Assembly (NCBI GenBank): GCA_947069175.1
Contig: CAMTDV010000003.1
Span: 82,907,014-82,971,013 of the forward strand
Source: Scalesia atractyloides
Lineage: Eukaryota > Streptophyta > Magnoliopsida > Asterales > Asteraceae
Length of the DNA stretch: 64,000 bases
Direction of reading: 5' to 3'
A model generated the notes under the pieces. It worked only from the letters and a program-made list of their open reading frames with translations. It had not been told where the DNA came from and made no database searches. Below are positions 1-11,692 of the stretch, piece by piece. The number at the start of each line of letters is the position of its first letter. The first letter of the stretch is position 1. Made by a program: the position numbers and the translations under genes.

Positions 1-1010
1 AGAAATGTGCTTGAATTACTTGTACATTATGCTTTATTGATGGTACGCACACAACATGTTCGATGAAATGCCTTGGTTGAATTAGTTTAGTTTTGACATG
101 AATACTTGTTGAATCGATGAAGTAGGATGAAAATGAAAGTATGTATGGTTGAATAAGATCATAATAAGTAGGGAAGTATGCTCATGTGATAATTGTAAGG
201 AAGCTAGAATCATGATGTTGTAACCATATAGGAGCAAAGAAGGAAGAAGGCACAAGCCATATCAAGGCGCAAGTAGCACAAGATCACGGTAAGTTCATGT
301 GAACTTTTCTCCATCTTAATGTAAAATTTATGATAATTGTCTCATAACATAATGTTTCAATATGGCAAATTATAGTTTAGTATATGATGTATGAGATGTG
401 TTGAATTAATAAAGAATGTAAAGTAAGTATGAAGACCCGTCATGAACGGGTCAAAAGTAAGAATGACAAAGTAAAGAAATGGGTAAGTAAAGACTAGTAG
501 TAAACGAGTCAAAATGAATGAAGTTTCAAGACGACGAAATGGTTATATGGTGATCCATCAAGAATGGTTTGGAAGAAGCAAGAATATGAATGATGAAGGA
601 ATGGTAAACGCGATTTCCATTTAAAATGGAATTGCTAGTATGAAAGGATTGAATGATAAAAGAATGTGTTTGCGTTGACCCATTCTGAACGGGTCAACCG
701 TTAAGAATGAGAAGTATAAAGGAATGGTCCATGTAAGACCTATATAAACGGGTCAAAACTTTAATGATGTTAACCTATAAATTATTGATAGTAATGTTAA
801 AATTATCAACTGGATGTTAACCAAACTTGTTGTGGTGTTTAGGTAAAACTTCCGCTTGATGATGCGCCTCGCTCGGAACGAACACAGTTTTGCTCTCTTT
901 ACGCTTCCGAAAGTAATTACGACAAACGGGTCAAACTACTTTTGGGTTATGTTTTCCAAAAGTTTAAAATTCTATAGTTTTTTGGTCATGAATATAAGTC
1001 GGGTGTTACA
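1..1010 (+). mobile_element. Partial first LTR of the tandem Ty3/gypsy chromovirus (LTR1)
   Basis: This is the 3' part of an LTR whose 5' end lies outside the window. It ends in GGGTGTTACA at 1001-1010, the inverted counterpart of the TGTAACACCC that opens the next LTR at 5609. Positions 195-1010 are almost identical to 6277-7092, differing at about two sites seen by eye. Positions 1-194 do not match the middle LTR but are recognisably related to about 12,400-12,600 of the third LTR. GGGTCAA/TTGACCC motifs recur. A short open frame at 856-1038 lies inside the LTR and is not a gene. Confidence 0.85.
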
Positions 1011-1135
1011 GATCATTTATGATCATTATACAGAATAAGCAATTCAAGTATGAAATAGAATAAAAAAATTGCTATAAATGAACATGACAGGTTGAAGAAT
1101 GAATGTTATAATAAAAGTCACCAATGTTTATGTAG

Positions 1136-2157
1136 ATGGAAGGAGAAAGAGACTTGAGTTATAATGAATTGGCCCGTCAAGAAGCAATCAATGGAAAGAT
1201 TTCAAAGGAAGTGGCGAAAGCTATGCAAGCTAGTCTGCCTCAACTAGCACAAGAAGTATAGAGTCGTGTTTTAGAAACAATAGAAGTTATCATCACTAGC
1301 AAAATTGAAGAGTTGAAAGAATGGATGGGCGGGGTTCAGAACAAAAAGGGGACCCGTAGGTGCACATATAGGGACTTCATGGCATGTAACCCTACAACGT
1401 ACGATGGTTAAATAGATCCTATCGTATGTTAAAGATGGGTTTCACACATGGAGGCCATTTTTATTCGAAGCAGATGTGAAAAAGAGGATCAGGTGATGTT
1501 TGCAACGGACCAACTCCAACTACAAGCAAAGGATTGGTGGGACGCTCATTGCAAAGAATTGGGAGAAGAAAAGCTTCAGGAACTTACATGGCAAGAGTTT
1601 AAGGAAGCTTTCTTGAAATTTCACTGCCCGCAGTCTGCAGTTGATCGGATTCAAGAAGAGTTTTTACGTTTCCGACAAGACACGGAATCTATTGATGAGA
1701 TCACAAATGTGTTTCTTGATAAGTTAAAGTTTTGCCAAGACCTCATGAAGACAGAAAGAATGAAGATTAACCGTTATCATGACATGTTGAAGGCGAGATT
1801 AGGGAGTTTATCACTCCCTCAAAGAGTGAGACTTTGAACGAACTGATCAATTGGGCTAGGGATCGAGAGATAGAGCTCAAGCGTCAGATAGAACGAGGGG
1901 AAAAGAGGACGATGGAAAAGAGTATTAACCCGACTTCGGCCAAGAAGCAGAAGGTTTATGATTACAACAAGAAGAGTAATGCGAAAGGTGGTATTCCTCG
2001 ATGTAAAACTTGTGGAAAGCTTCATTCAGGGGAATGCTTGTTGGGTAAGAAAGGATGCTACAATTGCGGACAAGAAGGACACCCTTACTACAAATGCCCG
2101 AATACAGAACATGTTTTAATTGTTTCTCACCGGGACATGTCAAGGCAGATTGTCTGA
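1136..2157 (+). pseudogene. gag region of chromovirus copy A (broken)
   Basis: Gag would form the capsid and package element RNA. The frame opens with ATG at 1136. It meets TAG at 1259, TAA at about 1409 and TAA near 1430, then is open from 1448 to 1837 over a retrotransposon Gag domain (WWD..., TWQEFKEAF, then a helical tail). The next part is in another frame from 1834 and holds a C-X2-C-X3-H-X3-C motif and a CCHC knuckle (CYNCGQEGHPYYKC, about 2056-2098). A second CCHC knuckle (CFNCFSPGHVKADC, about 2112-2153) is in a third frame. At least three stops and two frameshifts make this non-functional. Confidence 0.85.
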
Positions 2158-2159
2158 AG

Positions 2160-2540
2160 TTGAAAGGGAAAGGGGGTAATGATGGGAAGAAAGATAATAC
2201 CTCAAAAGCTAAAGGAAGGATGTTTCAAATCACCACCAAAGAAGCTAAGGCCCTACCGAATGTTGTGTCAGGTATTTTCTTAATCAATTTAATACCTACA
2301 AATGTGTTGTTTGATTCTGGAGCAAGTAGGTCATTTGTATCACGCAAACTTATAACCCATCCCTCTTTTAAAATTGAACGAATGCCAATACCTTTAGAGG
2401 TAGAAATAGCCGATAGCAAGAACTACTTATTGAGCGAAGTATGTAAAGGATGCAAAATTGTTATAGAAGACGAGGAGTTTGAAATAGACCTTGTGCCCAT
2501 GATTCTGGGAGAGTTCAAAGTAATAGTAGGCATGGATTAG
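2160..2540 (+). pseudogene. Aspartic protease region of chromovirus copy A
   Basis: The same frame as the second zinc knuckle continues into a retropepsin-like domain. The catalytic triad is present as DSGAS, with the aspartate codon at about 2313, followed by a typical flap region and an ILGEF...VGMD tail ending in TAG at 2538-2540. The protease would process the polyprotein. The domain itself looks intact, but it is separated from gag by a frameshift and from the reverse transcriptase by the stop. Confidence 0.85.
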
Positions 2541-2582
2541 CTATCCCGATACCATGCAGAAATTCAATGTGAGACTAAGATT

Positions 2583-3380
2583 ATGAGAGTTTTATCGCCG
2601 AATGAGAAATGGGTAAGTATCCACGGAGAAAGAAAAGTGGAAATGAAGTTGTGCACCCTTGTAGAGGCAGTCAAATACGCACGAAATGAAGGTAAGGCAT
2701 TCCTAGCTTACGTAATAGACACCTCTAAAGACGCGCCAAAATTCGATGATGTAGAAATCGTAAATGAATATCCGGATGTGTTTCCAAATGAATTAACGGG
2801 ACTTCCTCTCGAGCGAGACGTGGAATTTCGCATTGAACTATACCCAGGTGCAAAACCGGTGGCTAAGACTCCCTATCGGTTAGCCCCTACGGAAATGCGG
2901 GAGTTAATGACCCAGATACAAGAATTACTCGATAATGGCTTCATTTGCCCGAGCATGTCACCTTGGGGAGCCCCCGTATTGTTCGTAAAGAAGAAAGACA
3001 GATCGATGCGCATGTGCATCGACTATCAAGAATTGAACAAATTAATGGTTAAGAATCGATATCCTTTACCCCGAATTGATGACCTTTTCGACCAATTGCA
3101 AGGGGCAAGTTGGTTCTCAAAGATTGATTTGCGCTCGGGATATCACCAACTGAGGGTACGTGAAGAAGATGTGGCAAAAACTGCGTTTAGAACCCGATAT
3201 AGACATTATGAGTTCTTAGTAATGTCTTTTGGATTGACCAACGCACCAGCTGTGTTTATGGACCTTATGAATCGAATATGCCGACCCATGTTAGACAAAT
3301 ATGTAATAGTGTTTATAGATGACATCTTGGTATATTCCCGGAGCAAGGCCGATCATGCAACCATTTGCGTGAAGTGTTAG
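2583..3380 (+). pseudogene. Reverse transcriptase of chromovirus copy A
   Basis: A 265-codon open stretch gives a typical Ty3/gypsy reverse transcriptase. Visible motifs in order are PYRLAP, VLFVKKKD, MRMCIDYQELN, YPLPRIDDLFDQL, SKIDLRSGYHQLR, FGLTNAPAVF and the catalytic FIDDILVYS, with the two aspartate codons at 3318-3323. The frame breaks at 3380 just after the palm domain, and the thumb continues from 3365 in another frame. ATG at 2583 is only the first methionine of the open stretch; in an active element this would be part of one polyprotein. Confidence 0.9.
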
Positions 3381-4100
3381 AAGCTCTTCGTAAGGAAAAG
3401 TTATATGCGAAATTTTCCAAGTGTGCCTTTTGGCTTAGAGAAGTACAATTTCTCGGCCACGTGATTAACGAAGATGGTGTTTTAGTAGATCCGTCAAAGG
3501 TAGAAGCAGTTATGAAATGGGTTCCCCCAAAGAATCCAAATGAAGTAAGAAGTTTTTTTGGGACTAGCGGGCTATTACCGAAGATTTATTCAAGACTTCT
3601 CCAAATTAGCCTTACCCATGACCAAATTAACAAAAAAAGTGAGAAGTTTGTATGGGGTCCCGAATAAGAGAAAACATTTCAAGTTCTGAAAGAGAAATTG
3701 TCTAATTCACCGGTGTTAACCCTTCCAGACGGAACGGAAGATTTAGTAGTGTACACGGATGCTTCACGTCAAGGATTAGGAGGTGTATTAATGCAACAAG
3801 GTAAAGTTATAGCATACGCCTCAAGACAGCTCAAACCGCATGAAGAAATTACCCGACACATGATTTAGAATTGGCCGCCGTGGTGTTCGCTTTAAAATTA
3901 TGGCGACATTATTTATATGGAAAAAAGTGCACCTATACTCAGATCATAAAAGTCTCAAATATTTCTTTGAGAAAAAAGACCTCAACATGAGACAACGAAG
4001 GTGGTTGGAATTGATAAAGGATTATGATTTTGAAATCCTTTATCATCCAGGCAAGGCAAATGTAGTGGCGGATGCTCTTAGCCGAAAGGAACACCCACCC
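3365..4100 (+). pseudogene. RT thumb and RNase H of chromovirus copy A
   Basis: Positions 3365-3667 encode the RT connection (CAFW, VQFLGHVI, VRSFFG) in a shifted frame ending in TAA. RNase H follows, recognised by YTDASRQGLGGVL at about 3750-3795, an ASRQLKPHE stretch, an in-frame TAG near 3867, then HLYSDHKSLKYFF and the ADALSRKEH motif at about 4069-4095. RNase H would remove the RNA template during reverse transcription. At least two frameshifts and two stops break it. Confidence 0.85.
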
Positions 4101-5395
4101 CCGATTCAGCTACAGTCTATGAGGATGATTGTTACGCCTCATCTCCTTGAGATGATACGGGAAGCACAAATCAAGTCATTAAATGCAGATGATCCTAAGA
4201 AAGAAAAGACAAAGGGAATTGTGGAAAAACTAGAAGAGAATGCAACTGGAGTAAGAACTCGGTATGGACGAATCTGGATTCCTTGGCTATCCGATATAAA
4301 GACGATGTTACTGGAAGAAGCTCATAAATCATGATACTCCATACATCCAGGGGCAACAAAAATGTATCATGATTTAAAAATATATTACTGGTGGCCGGGA
4401 ATGAAACGAGATATTGTCAAGCATGTCGCTAAATGTTTAACATGTTCACAAGTGAAGGCGGAACATCAGAAGCCATACGGTGAATTACAACCTTTAGAAA
4501 TCCCGATGTGGAAATGGGAAAATATAACAATGGATTTGGTGACTAAACTTCCCAAAACGCGAAAGGGGCATGATGCCATATGGGTAGTTGTGGATCGACT
4601 CACCAAAAGTGCCCACTTCTTACCTATCCGAGAGGCTTATTTGTTAACAAAGATGGCAGAGTTTTTACGAACGAAATTGTAGCTCGTCATGGAGTACCCG
4701 TCTCCATTGTGTCGACCGAGACACTAGATTTACATCAAGTTTTTGGCAAAAATTTCATGAACAAATGGGAACAAAACTCCATTTTAGTACCGCCTATCAT
4801 CCACAAATGGATGGACAGTCTGAAAGGACTATTCAAACACTTGTAGATATGTTGAGAGCTTGTGTCTTAGATTTTGACGGAAATTGGGATGACCATTTGC
4901 CATTAGTTGAGTTCGCTTATAATAACAGCTATCAAAATAGCATTTAGATGGCACCATATGAGATGTTGTATGGAAGAAAGTGTAGAACCCCCATTTGCTG
5001 GGGGAAGTAGGTCAAAGAAATATTGCGCCTAAAGAAGTAGTAGCGAAAACTAATGAGAAGATTGATATCATACGGGCCCGATTGAAAGCGGCTCAAGACC
5101 GACAAAAAGCTTATTCAGATTGAAGAAGAAGATCCATCGAGTTTCAAGTGGGGGATCATGTGCTGTTAAAGGTTTCACCATGGAAAGGAGTGATTCGGTT
5201 CCGTAAACTAGGAAAGCTCGGTCCCTGTTACATTGGGCCCTTTAAAGTTAAAGCTCGTATTGGAAAGGTGGCGTACCAGTTAGATTTACCACCGGCGTTG
5301 GATGGAATACATGACACCTTTCATGTGTCACAACTAACAAATGTCTCGTAGATGAGACTGCCTACGTGCCCCTTGATGATACCGAGTTGGATAAA
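4101..5395 (+). pseudogene. Integrase of chromovirus copy A
   Basis: The zinc-binding part (HKS then IHPG, then CLTCSQVKAEHQ) is interrupted by TGA at 4332-4334. The catalytic core shows TMDLVTKLP and VVVDRLTKSAHFLPI. The second catalytic aspartate region near 4715 is lost to a frameshift, and the core resumes with FSTAYHPQMDGQSERTIQ, where the catalytic glutamate is present. The C-terminal part (LLKVSPWKGVIRF, GPFKV, FHVSQLT) lies at about 5148-5351. Copy A lacks one A near 5341 that copy B has, which shortens this reading frame. Non-functional. Confidence 0.85.
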
Positions 5396-5400
5396 AAATG

Positions 5401-5553
5401 AGTTATATAGAAAAACCGGTGGCAATAAAAGATTTCAAAGTTAAGCACCTTCGCAACAAAACCATAAGACAAGTTTTGGTCCAATGGCAACATAGAAAGG
5501 GTTCAGATCTCACCTGGGAAACGGAAGAAGAGATGCGTAATTACTACCCATAA
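5401..5553 (+). pseudogene. Chromodomain at the integrase C-terminus, copy A
   Basis: Fifty codons ending in TAA at 5551-5553 read as a chromodomain: PVAIKDFKVKHLRNK, then VLVQWQHRKG and LTWETEEEMRNYYP. The two tryptophans and the Y/F positions fit the aromatic cage of chromovirus chromodomains, which tether integrase to methylated histone. This, with the integrase arrangement, puts the element in the chromoviruses, most like the Tekay/Del lineage. A run of six A at about 5393-5398 leaves it one frame off the integrase. Confidence 0.8.
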
Positions 5554-5584
5554 TTATTTGGTACGTAATCAGGTTTCGGGGACG

Positions 5585-5608
5585 AAACCTCTTTTAAGGG
5601 GGTAGATT
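5585..5608 (+). promoter_or_regulatory. Polypurine-tract-like sequence before the middle LTR
   Basis: AAGGGGGTAGA lies within a few bases of the TG that opens the middle LTR at 5609, the usual place for plus-strand priming. The same sequence precedes the third LTR at 11,680-11,690. In contrast, no clear tRNA primer-binding site is seen after the LTR ends at 1010 and 7092. Confidence 0.55.
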
Positions 5609-5621
5609 TGTAACACCCCAG

Positions 5622-5672
<51 letters not shown>

Positions 5673-7092
5673 GTGTGCGTGTATGTATAAGTATGAATGT
5701 TGGTTAAATGGTGACAAGAATTATAACCTTAGTTAAAATACAAATAAAGTGTTAACTAGAAGATGTATATTTAGTTATAATGATAATAATCACCAAACAT
5801 GAGGGACTAAACCTGAATAAGTGGGAAAGTGAGTTAATAAAACATAAATTAAAACACACACACGCATACACACATACACACTTCTAGTGTGTGTGTCGCC
5901 TGGATTGAAGAAGAAAGAAGGGAAACCCTACTTCCCACAAATTCAACAAATTAGGAGTGATTAAGAACAAAAATCTGATGCATGTGCTTAATTCCTTAGC
6001 CATTCAAGCTTCTTAAAAAAAAGGTAAGTTGAATTTTATGATTTGGTGGTTATTCATGAAGTGGGTTGTAATAATCCGAGAAGATTGAATGAAATTAAAC
6101 ATGGTTACTAGTTAGAATCATCATGTAGAAGATGAAATATTTTTTAATATTAATTATCTTGATGATTGAAGTAAAATCCACTAATAGTAGTAGTATGATG
6201 AAATGTTATGATCATATAAGTGCAAGAAATTGAGTGTAATATTGATGTATGATTGTGTCTGTAATAGAGAAGTTATGTAAGGAAGCTAGAATCATGATGT
6301 TGTAACCATATAGGAGCAAAGAAGGAAGAAGGCACAAGCCATATCAAGGCGCAAGTAGCACAAGATCACGGTAAGTTCATGTGAACTTTTCTCCATCTTA
6401 ATGTAAAATTTATGATAATTGTCTCATAACATAATGTTTCAATATGGCAAATTATAGTTTAGGATATGATGTATGAGATGTGTTGAATTAATAAAGAATG
6501 TAAAGTAAGTATGAAGACCCGTCATGAACGGGTCAAAAGTAAGAATGACAAAGTAAAGAAATGGGTAAGTAAAGACTAGTAGTAAACGAGTCAAAATGAA
6601 TGAAGTTTCAAGACGACGAAATGGTTATATGGTGATCCATCAAGAATGGTTTGGAAGAAGCAAGAATATGAATGATGAAGGAATGGTAAACGCGATTTCC
6701 ATTTAAAATGGAATTGCTAGTATGAAAGGATTGAATGATAAAAGAATGTGTTTGCGTTGACCCATTCTGAACGGGTCAACCGTTAAGAATGAGAAGTATA
6801 AAGGAATGGTCCATGTAAGACCTATATAAACGGGTCAAAACTTTAATGATGTTAACCTATAAATTATTGATAGTAATGTTAAAATTATCAACTGGATGTT
6901 AACCAAACTTGTTGTGGTGTTTAGGTAAAACTTCCGCTTGATGATGCGCCTCGCTCGGAACGAACACAGTTTTGCTCTCTTTACGCTTTCGAAAGTAATT
7001 ACGACAAACGGGTCAAACTACTTTTGGGTTATGTTTTCCAAAAGTTTAAAATTCTATAGTTTTTTGGTCATGAATATAAGTCGGGTGTTACA
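5609..7092 (+). mobile_element. Middle LTR shared by both chromovirus copies, hybrid structure
   Basis: It opens TGTAACACCC and ends GGGTGTTACA, 1484 bp. From 5609 to about 6276 it matches the start of the third LTR (11,693-12,330). From 6277 onward it matches LTR1 (195-1010). The junction lies at a short TGTA shared by both parents. Relative to the other LTRs it lacks the stretch around the ACTTGTACATTATG block. It serves as 3' LTR of copy A and 5' LTR of copy B. Confidence 0.85.
5625..5671. repeat. (TA)n microsatellite in the middle LTR
   Basis: About 23 TA units sit just inside the start of the middle LTR. The equivalent place in the third LTR (about 11,709-11,724) has only about eight units, which accounts for most of the length difference between the two. 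Confidence 0.9.
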
Positions 7093-7217
7093 GATCATTT
7101 ATGATCATTATACAGAATAAGCAATTCAAGTATGAAATAGAATAAAAAAATTGCTATAAATGAACATGACAGGTTGAAGAATGAATGTTATAATAAAAGT
7201 CACCAATGTTTATGTAG

Positions 7218-8239
7218 ATGGAAGGAGAAAGAGACTTGAGTTATAATGAATTGGCCCGTCAAGAAGCAATCAATGGAAAGATTTCAAAGGAAGTGGCGAA
7301 AGCTATGCAAGCTAGTCTGCCTCAACTAGCACAAGAAGTATAGAGTCGTGTTTTAGAAACAATAGAAGTTATCATCACTAGCAAAATTGAAGAGTTGAAA
7401 GAATGGATGGGCGGGGTTCAGAACAAAAAGGGGACCCGTAGGTGCACATATAGGGACTTCATGGCATGTAACCCTACAACGTACGATGGTTAAATAGATC
7501 CTATCGTATGTTAAAGATGGGTTTCACACATGGAGGCCATTTTTATTCGAAGCAGATGTGAAAAAGAGGATCAGGTAATGTTTGCAACGGACCAACTCCA
7601 ACTACAAGCAAAGGATTGGTGGGACGCTCATTGCAAAGAATTGGGAGAAGAAAAGCTTCAGGAACTTACATGGCAAGAGTTTAAGGAAGCTTTCTTGAAA
7701 TTTCACTGCCCGCAGTCTGCAGTTGATCGGATTCAAGAAGAGTTTTTACGTTTCCGACAAGACACGGAATCTATTGATGAGATCACAAATGTGTTTCTTG
7801 ATAAGTTAAAGTTTTGCCAAGACCTCATGAAGACAGAAAGAATGAAGATTAACCGTTATCATGACATGTTGAAGGCGAGATTAGGGAGTTTATCACTCCC
7901 TCAAAGAGTGAGACTTTGAACGAACTGATCAATTGGGCTAGGGATCGAGAGATAGAGCTCAAGCGTCAGATAGAACGAGGGGAAAAGAGGACGATGGAAA
8001 AGAGTATTAACCCGACTTCGGCCAAGAAGCAGAAGGTTTATGATTACAACAAGAAGAGTAATGCGAAAGGTGGTATTCCTCGATGTAAAACTTGTGGAAA
8101 GCTTCATTCAGGGGAATGCTTGTTGGGTAAGAAAGGATGCTACAATTGCGGACAAGAAGGACACCCTTACTACAAATGCCCGAATACAGAACATGTTTTA
8201 ATTGTTTCTCACCGGGACATGTCAAGGCAGATTGTCTGA
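7218..8239 (+). pseudogene. gag region of chromovirus copy B (broken)
   Basis: Equivalent of the copy A gag at 1136-2157, starting at ATG 7218, with the same three early stops and the same two frame changes. The Gag domain lies at 7530-7919 and the CCHC knuckles at about 8138-8180 and 8194-8235. The only difference noticed is a silent G-to-A change near 7579. Confidence 0.85.
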
Positions 8240-8241
8240 AG

Positions 8242-8622
8242 TTGAAAGGGAAAGGGGGTAATGATGGGAAGAAAGATAATACCTCAAAAGCTAAAGGAAG
8301 GATGTTTCAAATCACCACCAAAGAAGCTAAGGCCCTACCGAATGTTGTGTCAGGTATTTTCTTAATCAATTTAATACCTACAAATGTGTTGTTTGATTCT
8401 GGAGCAAGTAGGTCATTTGTATCACGCAAACTTATAACCCATCCCTCTTTTAAAATTGAACGAATGCCAATACCTTTAGAGGTAGAAATAGCCGATAGCA
8501 AGAACTACTTATTGAGCGAAGTATGTAAAGGATGCAAAATTGTTATAGAAGACGAGGAGTTTGAAATAGACCTTGTGCCCATGATTCTGGGAGAGTTCAA
8601 AGTAATAGTAGGCATGGATTAG
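8242..8622 (+). pseudogene. Aspartic protease region of chromovirus copy B
   Basis: Same translated sequence as copy A, with DSGAS at about 8395 and the same terminal TAG at 8620-8622. Confidence 0.85.
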
Positions 8623-8664
8623 CTATCCCGATACCATGCAGAAATTCAATGTGAGACTAAGATT

Positions 8665-9462
8665 ATGAGAGTTTTATCGCCGAATGAGAAATGGGTAAGT
8701 ATCCACGGAGAAAGAAAAGTGGAAATGAAGTTGTGCACCCTTGTAGAGGCAGTCAAATACGCACGAAATGAAGGTAAGGCATTCCTAGCTTACGTAATAG
8801 ACACCTCTAAAGACGCGCCAAAATTCGATGATGTAGAAATCGTAAATGAATATCCGGATGTGTTTCCAAATGAATTAACGGGACTTCCTCTCGAGCGAGA
8901 CGTGGAATTTCGCATTGAACTATACCCAGGTGCAAAACCGGTGGCTAAGACTCCCTATCGGTTAGCCCCTACGGAAATGCGGGAGTTAATGACCCAGATA
9001 CAAGAATTACTCGATAATGGCTTCATTTGCCCGAGCATGTCACCTTGGGGAGCCCCCGTATTGTTCGTAAAGAAGAAAGACAGATCGATGCGCATGTGCA
9101 TCGACTATCAAGAATTGAACAAATTAATGGTTAAGAATCGATATCCTTTACCCCGAATTGATGACCTTTTCGACCAATTGCAAGGGGCAAGTTGGTTCTC
9201 AAAGATTGATTTGCGCTCGGGATATCACCAACTGAGGGTACGTGAAGAAGATGTGGCAAAAACTGCGTTTAGAACCCGATATAGACATTATGAGTTCTTA
9301 GTAATGTCTTTTGGATTGACCAACGCACCAGCTGTGTTTATGGACCTTATGAATCGAATATGCCGACCCATGTTAGACAAATATGTAATAGTGTTTATAG
9401 ATGACATCTTGGTATATTCCCGGAGCAAGGCCGATCATGCAACCATTTGCGTGAAGTGTTAG
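8665..9462 (+). pseudogene. Reverse transcriptase of chromovirus copy B
   Basis: A 265-codon stretch identical in translation to copy A, with the FIDD catalytic motif at about 9394-9405 and the same frame break at 9462. Confidence 0.9.
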
Positions 9463-10182
9463 AAGCTCTTCGTAAGGAAAAGTTATATGCGAAATTTTCC
9501 AAGTGTGCCTTTTGGCTTAGAGAAGTACAATTTCTCGGCCACGTGATTAACGAAGATGGTGTTTTAGTAGATCCGTCAAAGGTAGAAGCAGTTATGAAAT
9601 GGGTTCCCCCAAAGAATCCAAATGAAGTAAGAAGTTTTTTTGGGACTAGCGGGCTATTACCGAAGATTTATTCAAGACTTCTCCAAATTAGCCTTACCCA
9701 TGACCAAATTAACAAAAAAAGTGAGAAGTTTGTATGGGGTCCCGAATAAGAGAAAACATTTCAAGTTCTGAAAGAGAAATTGTCTAATTCACCGGTGTTA
9801 ACCCTGCCAGACGGAACGGAAGATTTAGTAGTGTACACGGATGCTTCACGTCAAGGATTAGGAGGTGTATTAATGCAACAAGGTAAAGTTATAGCATACG
9901 CCTCAAGACAGCTCAAACCGCATGAAGAAATTACCCGACACATGATTTAGAATTGGCCGCCGTGGTGTTCGCTTTAAAATTATGGCGACATTATTTATAT
10001 GGAAAAAAGTGCACCTATACTCAGATCATAAAAGTCTCAAATATTTCTTTGAGAAAAAAGACCTCAACATGAGACAACGAAGGTGGTTGGAATTGATAAA
10101 GGATTATGATTTTGAAATCCTTTATCATCCAGGCAAGGCAAATGTAGTGGCGGATGCTCTTAGCCGAAAGGAACACCCACCC
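9447..10182 (+). pseudogene. RT thumb and RNase H of chromovirus copy B
   Basis: Same domains and same lesions as copy A (TAA near 9749, TAG near 9949). One substitution in the RNase H lead-in (near 9807) separates the copies. The ADALSRKEH motif is at about 10,151-10,177. Confidence 0.85.
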
Positions 10183-11484
10183 CCGATTCAGCTACAGTCT
10201 ATGAGGATGATTGTTACGCCTCATCTCCTTGAGATGATACGGGAAGCACAAATCAAGTCATTAAATGCAGATGATCCTAAGAAAGAAAAGACAAAGGGAA
10301 TTGTGGAAAAACTAGAAGAGAATGCAACTGGAGTAAGAACTCGGTATGGACGAATCTGGATTCCTTGGCTATCCGATATAAAGACGATGTTACTGGAAGA
10401 AGCTCATAAATCATGATACTCCATACATCCAGGGGCAACAAAAATGTATCATGATTTAAAAATATATTACTGGTGGCCGGGAATGAAACGAGATATTGTC
10501 AAGCATGTCGCTAAATGTTTAACATGTTCACAAGTGAAGGCGGAACATCAGAAGCCATACGGTGAATTACAACCTTTAGAAATCCCGATGTGGAAATGGG
10601 AAAATATAACAATGGATTTGGTGACTAAACTTCCCAAAACGCGAAAGGGGCATGATGCCATATGGGTAGTTGTGGATCGACTCACCAAAAGTGCCCACTT
10701 CTTACCTATCCGAGAGGCTTATTTGTTAACAAAGATGGCAGAGTTTTTACGAACGAAATTGTAGCTCGTCATGGAGTACCCGTCTCCATTGTGTCGACCG
10801 AGACACTAGATTTACATCAAGTTTTTGGCAAAAATTTCATGAACAAATGGGAACAAAACTCCATTTTAGTACCGCCTATCATCCACAAATGGATGGACAG
10901 TCTGAAAGGACTATTCAAACACTTGTAGATATGTTGAGAGCTTGTGTCTTAGATTTTGACGGAAATTGGGATGACCATTTGCCATTAGTTGAGTTCGCTT
11001 ATAATAACAGCTATCAAAATAGCATTTAGATGGCACCATATGAGATGTTGTATGGAAGAAAGTGTAGAACCCCCATTTGCTGGGGGGAAGTAGGTCAAAG
11101 AAATATTGCGCCTAAAGAAGTAGTAGCGAAAACTAATGAGAAGATTGATATCATACGGGCCCGATTGAAAGCGGCTCAAGACCGACAAAAAGCTTATTCA
11201 GATTGAAGAAGAAGATCCATCGAGTTTCAAGTGGGGGATCATGTGCTGTTAAAGGTTTCACCATGGAAAGGAGTGATTCGGTTCCGTAAACTAGGAAAGC
11301 TCGGTCCCTGTTACATTGGGCCCTTTAAAGTTAAAGCTCGTATTGGAAAGGTGGCGTACCAGTTAGATTTACCACCGGCGTTGGATGGAATACATGACAC
11401 CTTTCATGTGTCACAACTAACAAAATGTCTCGTAGATGAGACTGCCTACGTGCCCCTTGATGATACCGAGTTGGATAAAAAATG
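10183..11484 (+). pseudogene. Integrase of chromovirus copy B
   Basis: Carries the same TGA in the zinc-binding part (10,414-10,416) and the same frameshift before the second catalytic aspartate. It differs from copy A by one extra G near 11,087 and one extra A near 11,425. The extra A leaves the C-terminal reading frame open 17 codons further (11,231-11,485). So copy B is closer to the ancestral state here, but it is still dead. Confidence 0.85.
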
Positions 11485-11637
11485 AGTTATATAGAAAAAC
11501 CGGTGGCAATAAAAGATTTCAAAGTTAAGCACCTTCGCAACAAAACCATAAGACAAGTTTTGGTCCAATGGCAACATAGAAAGGGTTCAGATCTCACCTG
11601 GGAAACGGAAGAAGAGATGCGTAATTACTACCCATAA
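11485..11637 (+). pseudogene. Chromodomain, copy B
   Basis: Same 50-codon chromodomain stretch as 5401-5553, ending in TAA at 11,635-11,637. Confidence 0.8.
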
Positions 11638-11692
11638 TTATTTGGTACGTAATCAGGTTTCGGGGACGAAACCTCTTTTAAGGGGGTAGATT

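Larger units (their letters stand above)
195..6276 (+). repeat. Tandem duplication, unit A (6.08 kb)
   Basis: Unit A runs from inside LTR1 to inside the middle LTR and recurs directly downstream as unit B at an offset of 6082-6084 bases. By eye the coding interiors differ at only a few places, for example a substitution at 1497, another at 3725, one extra G near 11,087 and one extra A near 11,425. Nonsense codons and frameshifts are shared, so the element was already dead before it was duplicated. Confidence 0.9.

Noticed and set aside
856..1038. 60-codon open frame repeated at 6,938-7,120
   Set aside because: It lies within the LTR, crosses the LTR end, and has no domain; it repeats only because the LTR does.
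1819..2143. Minus-strand open frames over the gag zinc-knuckle region (also 7,901-8,225)
   Set aside because: Antisense shadows of the gag reading frames.
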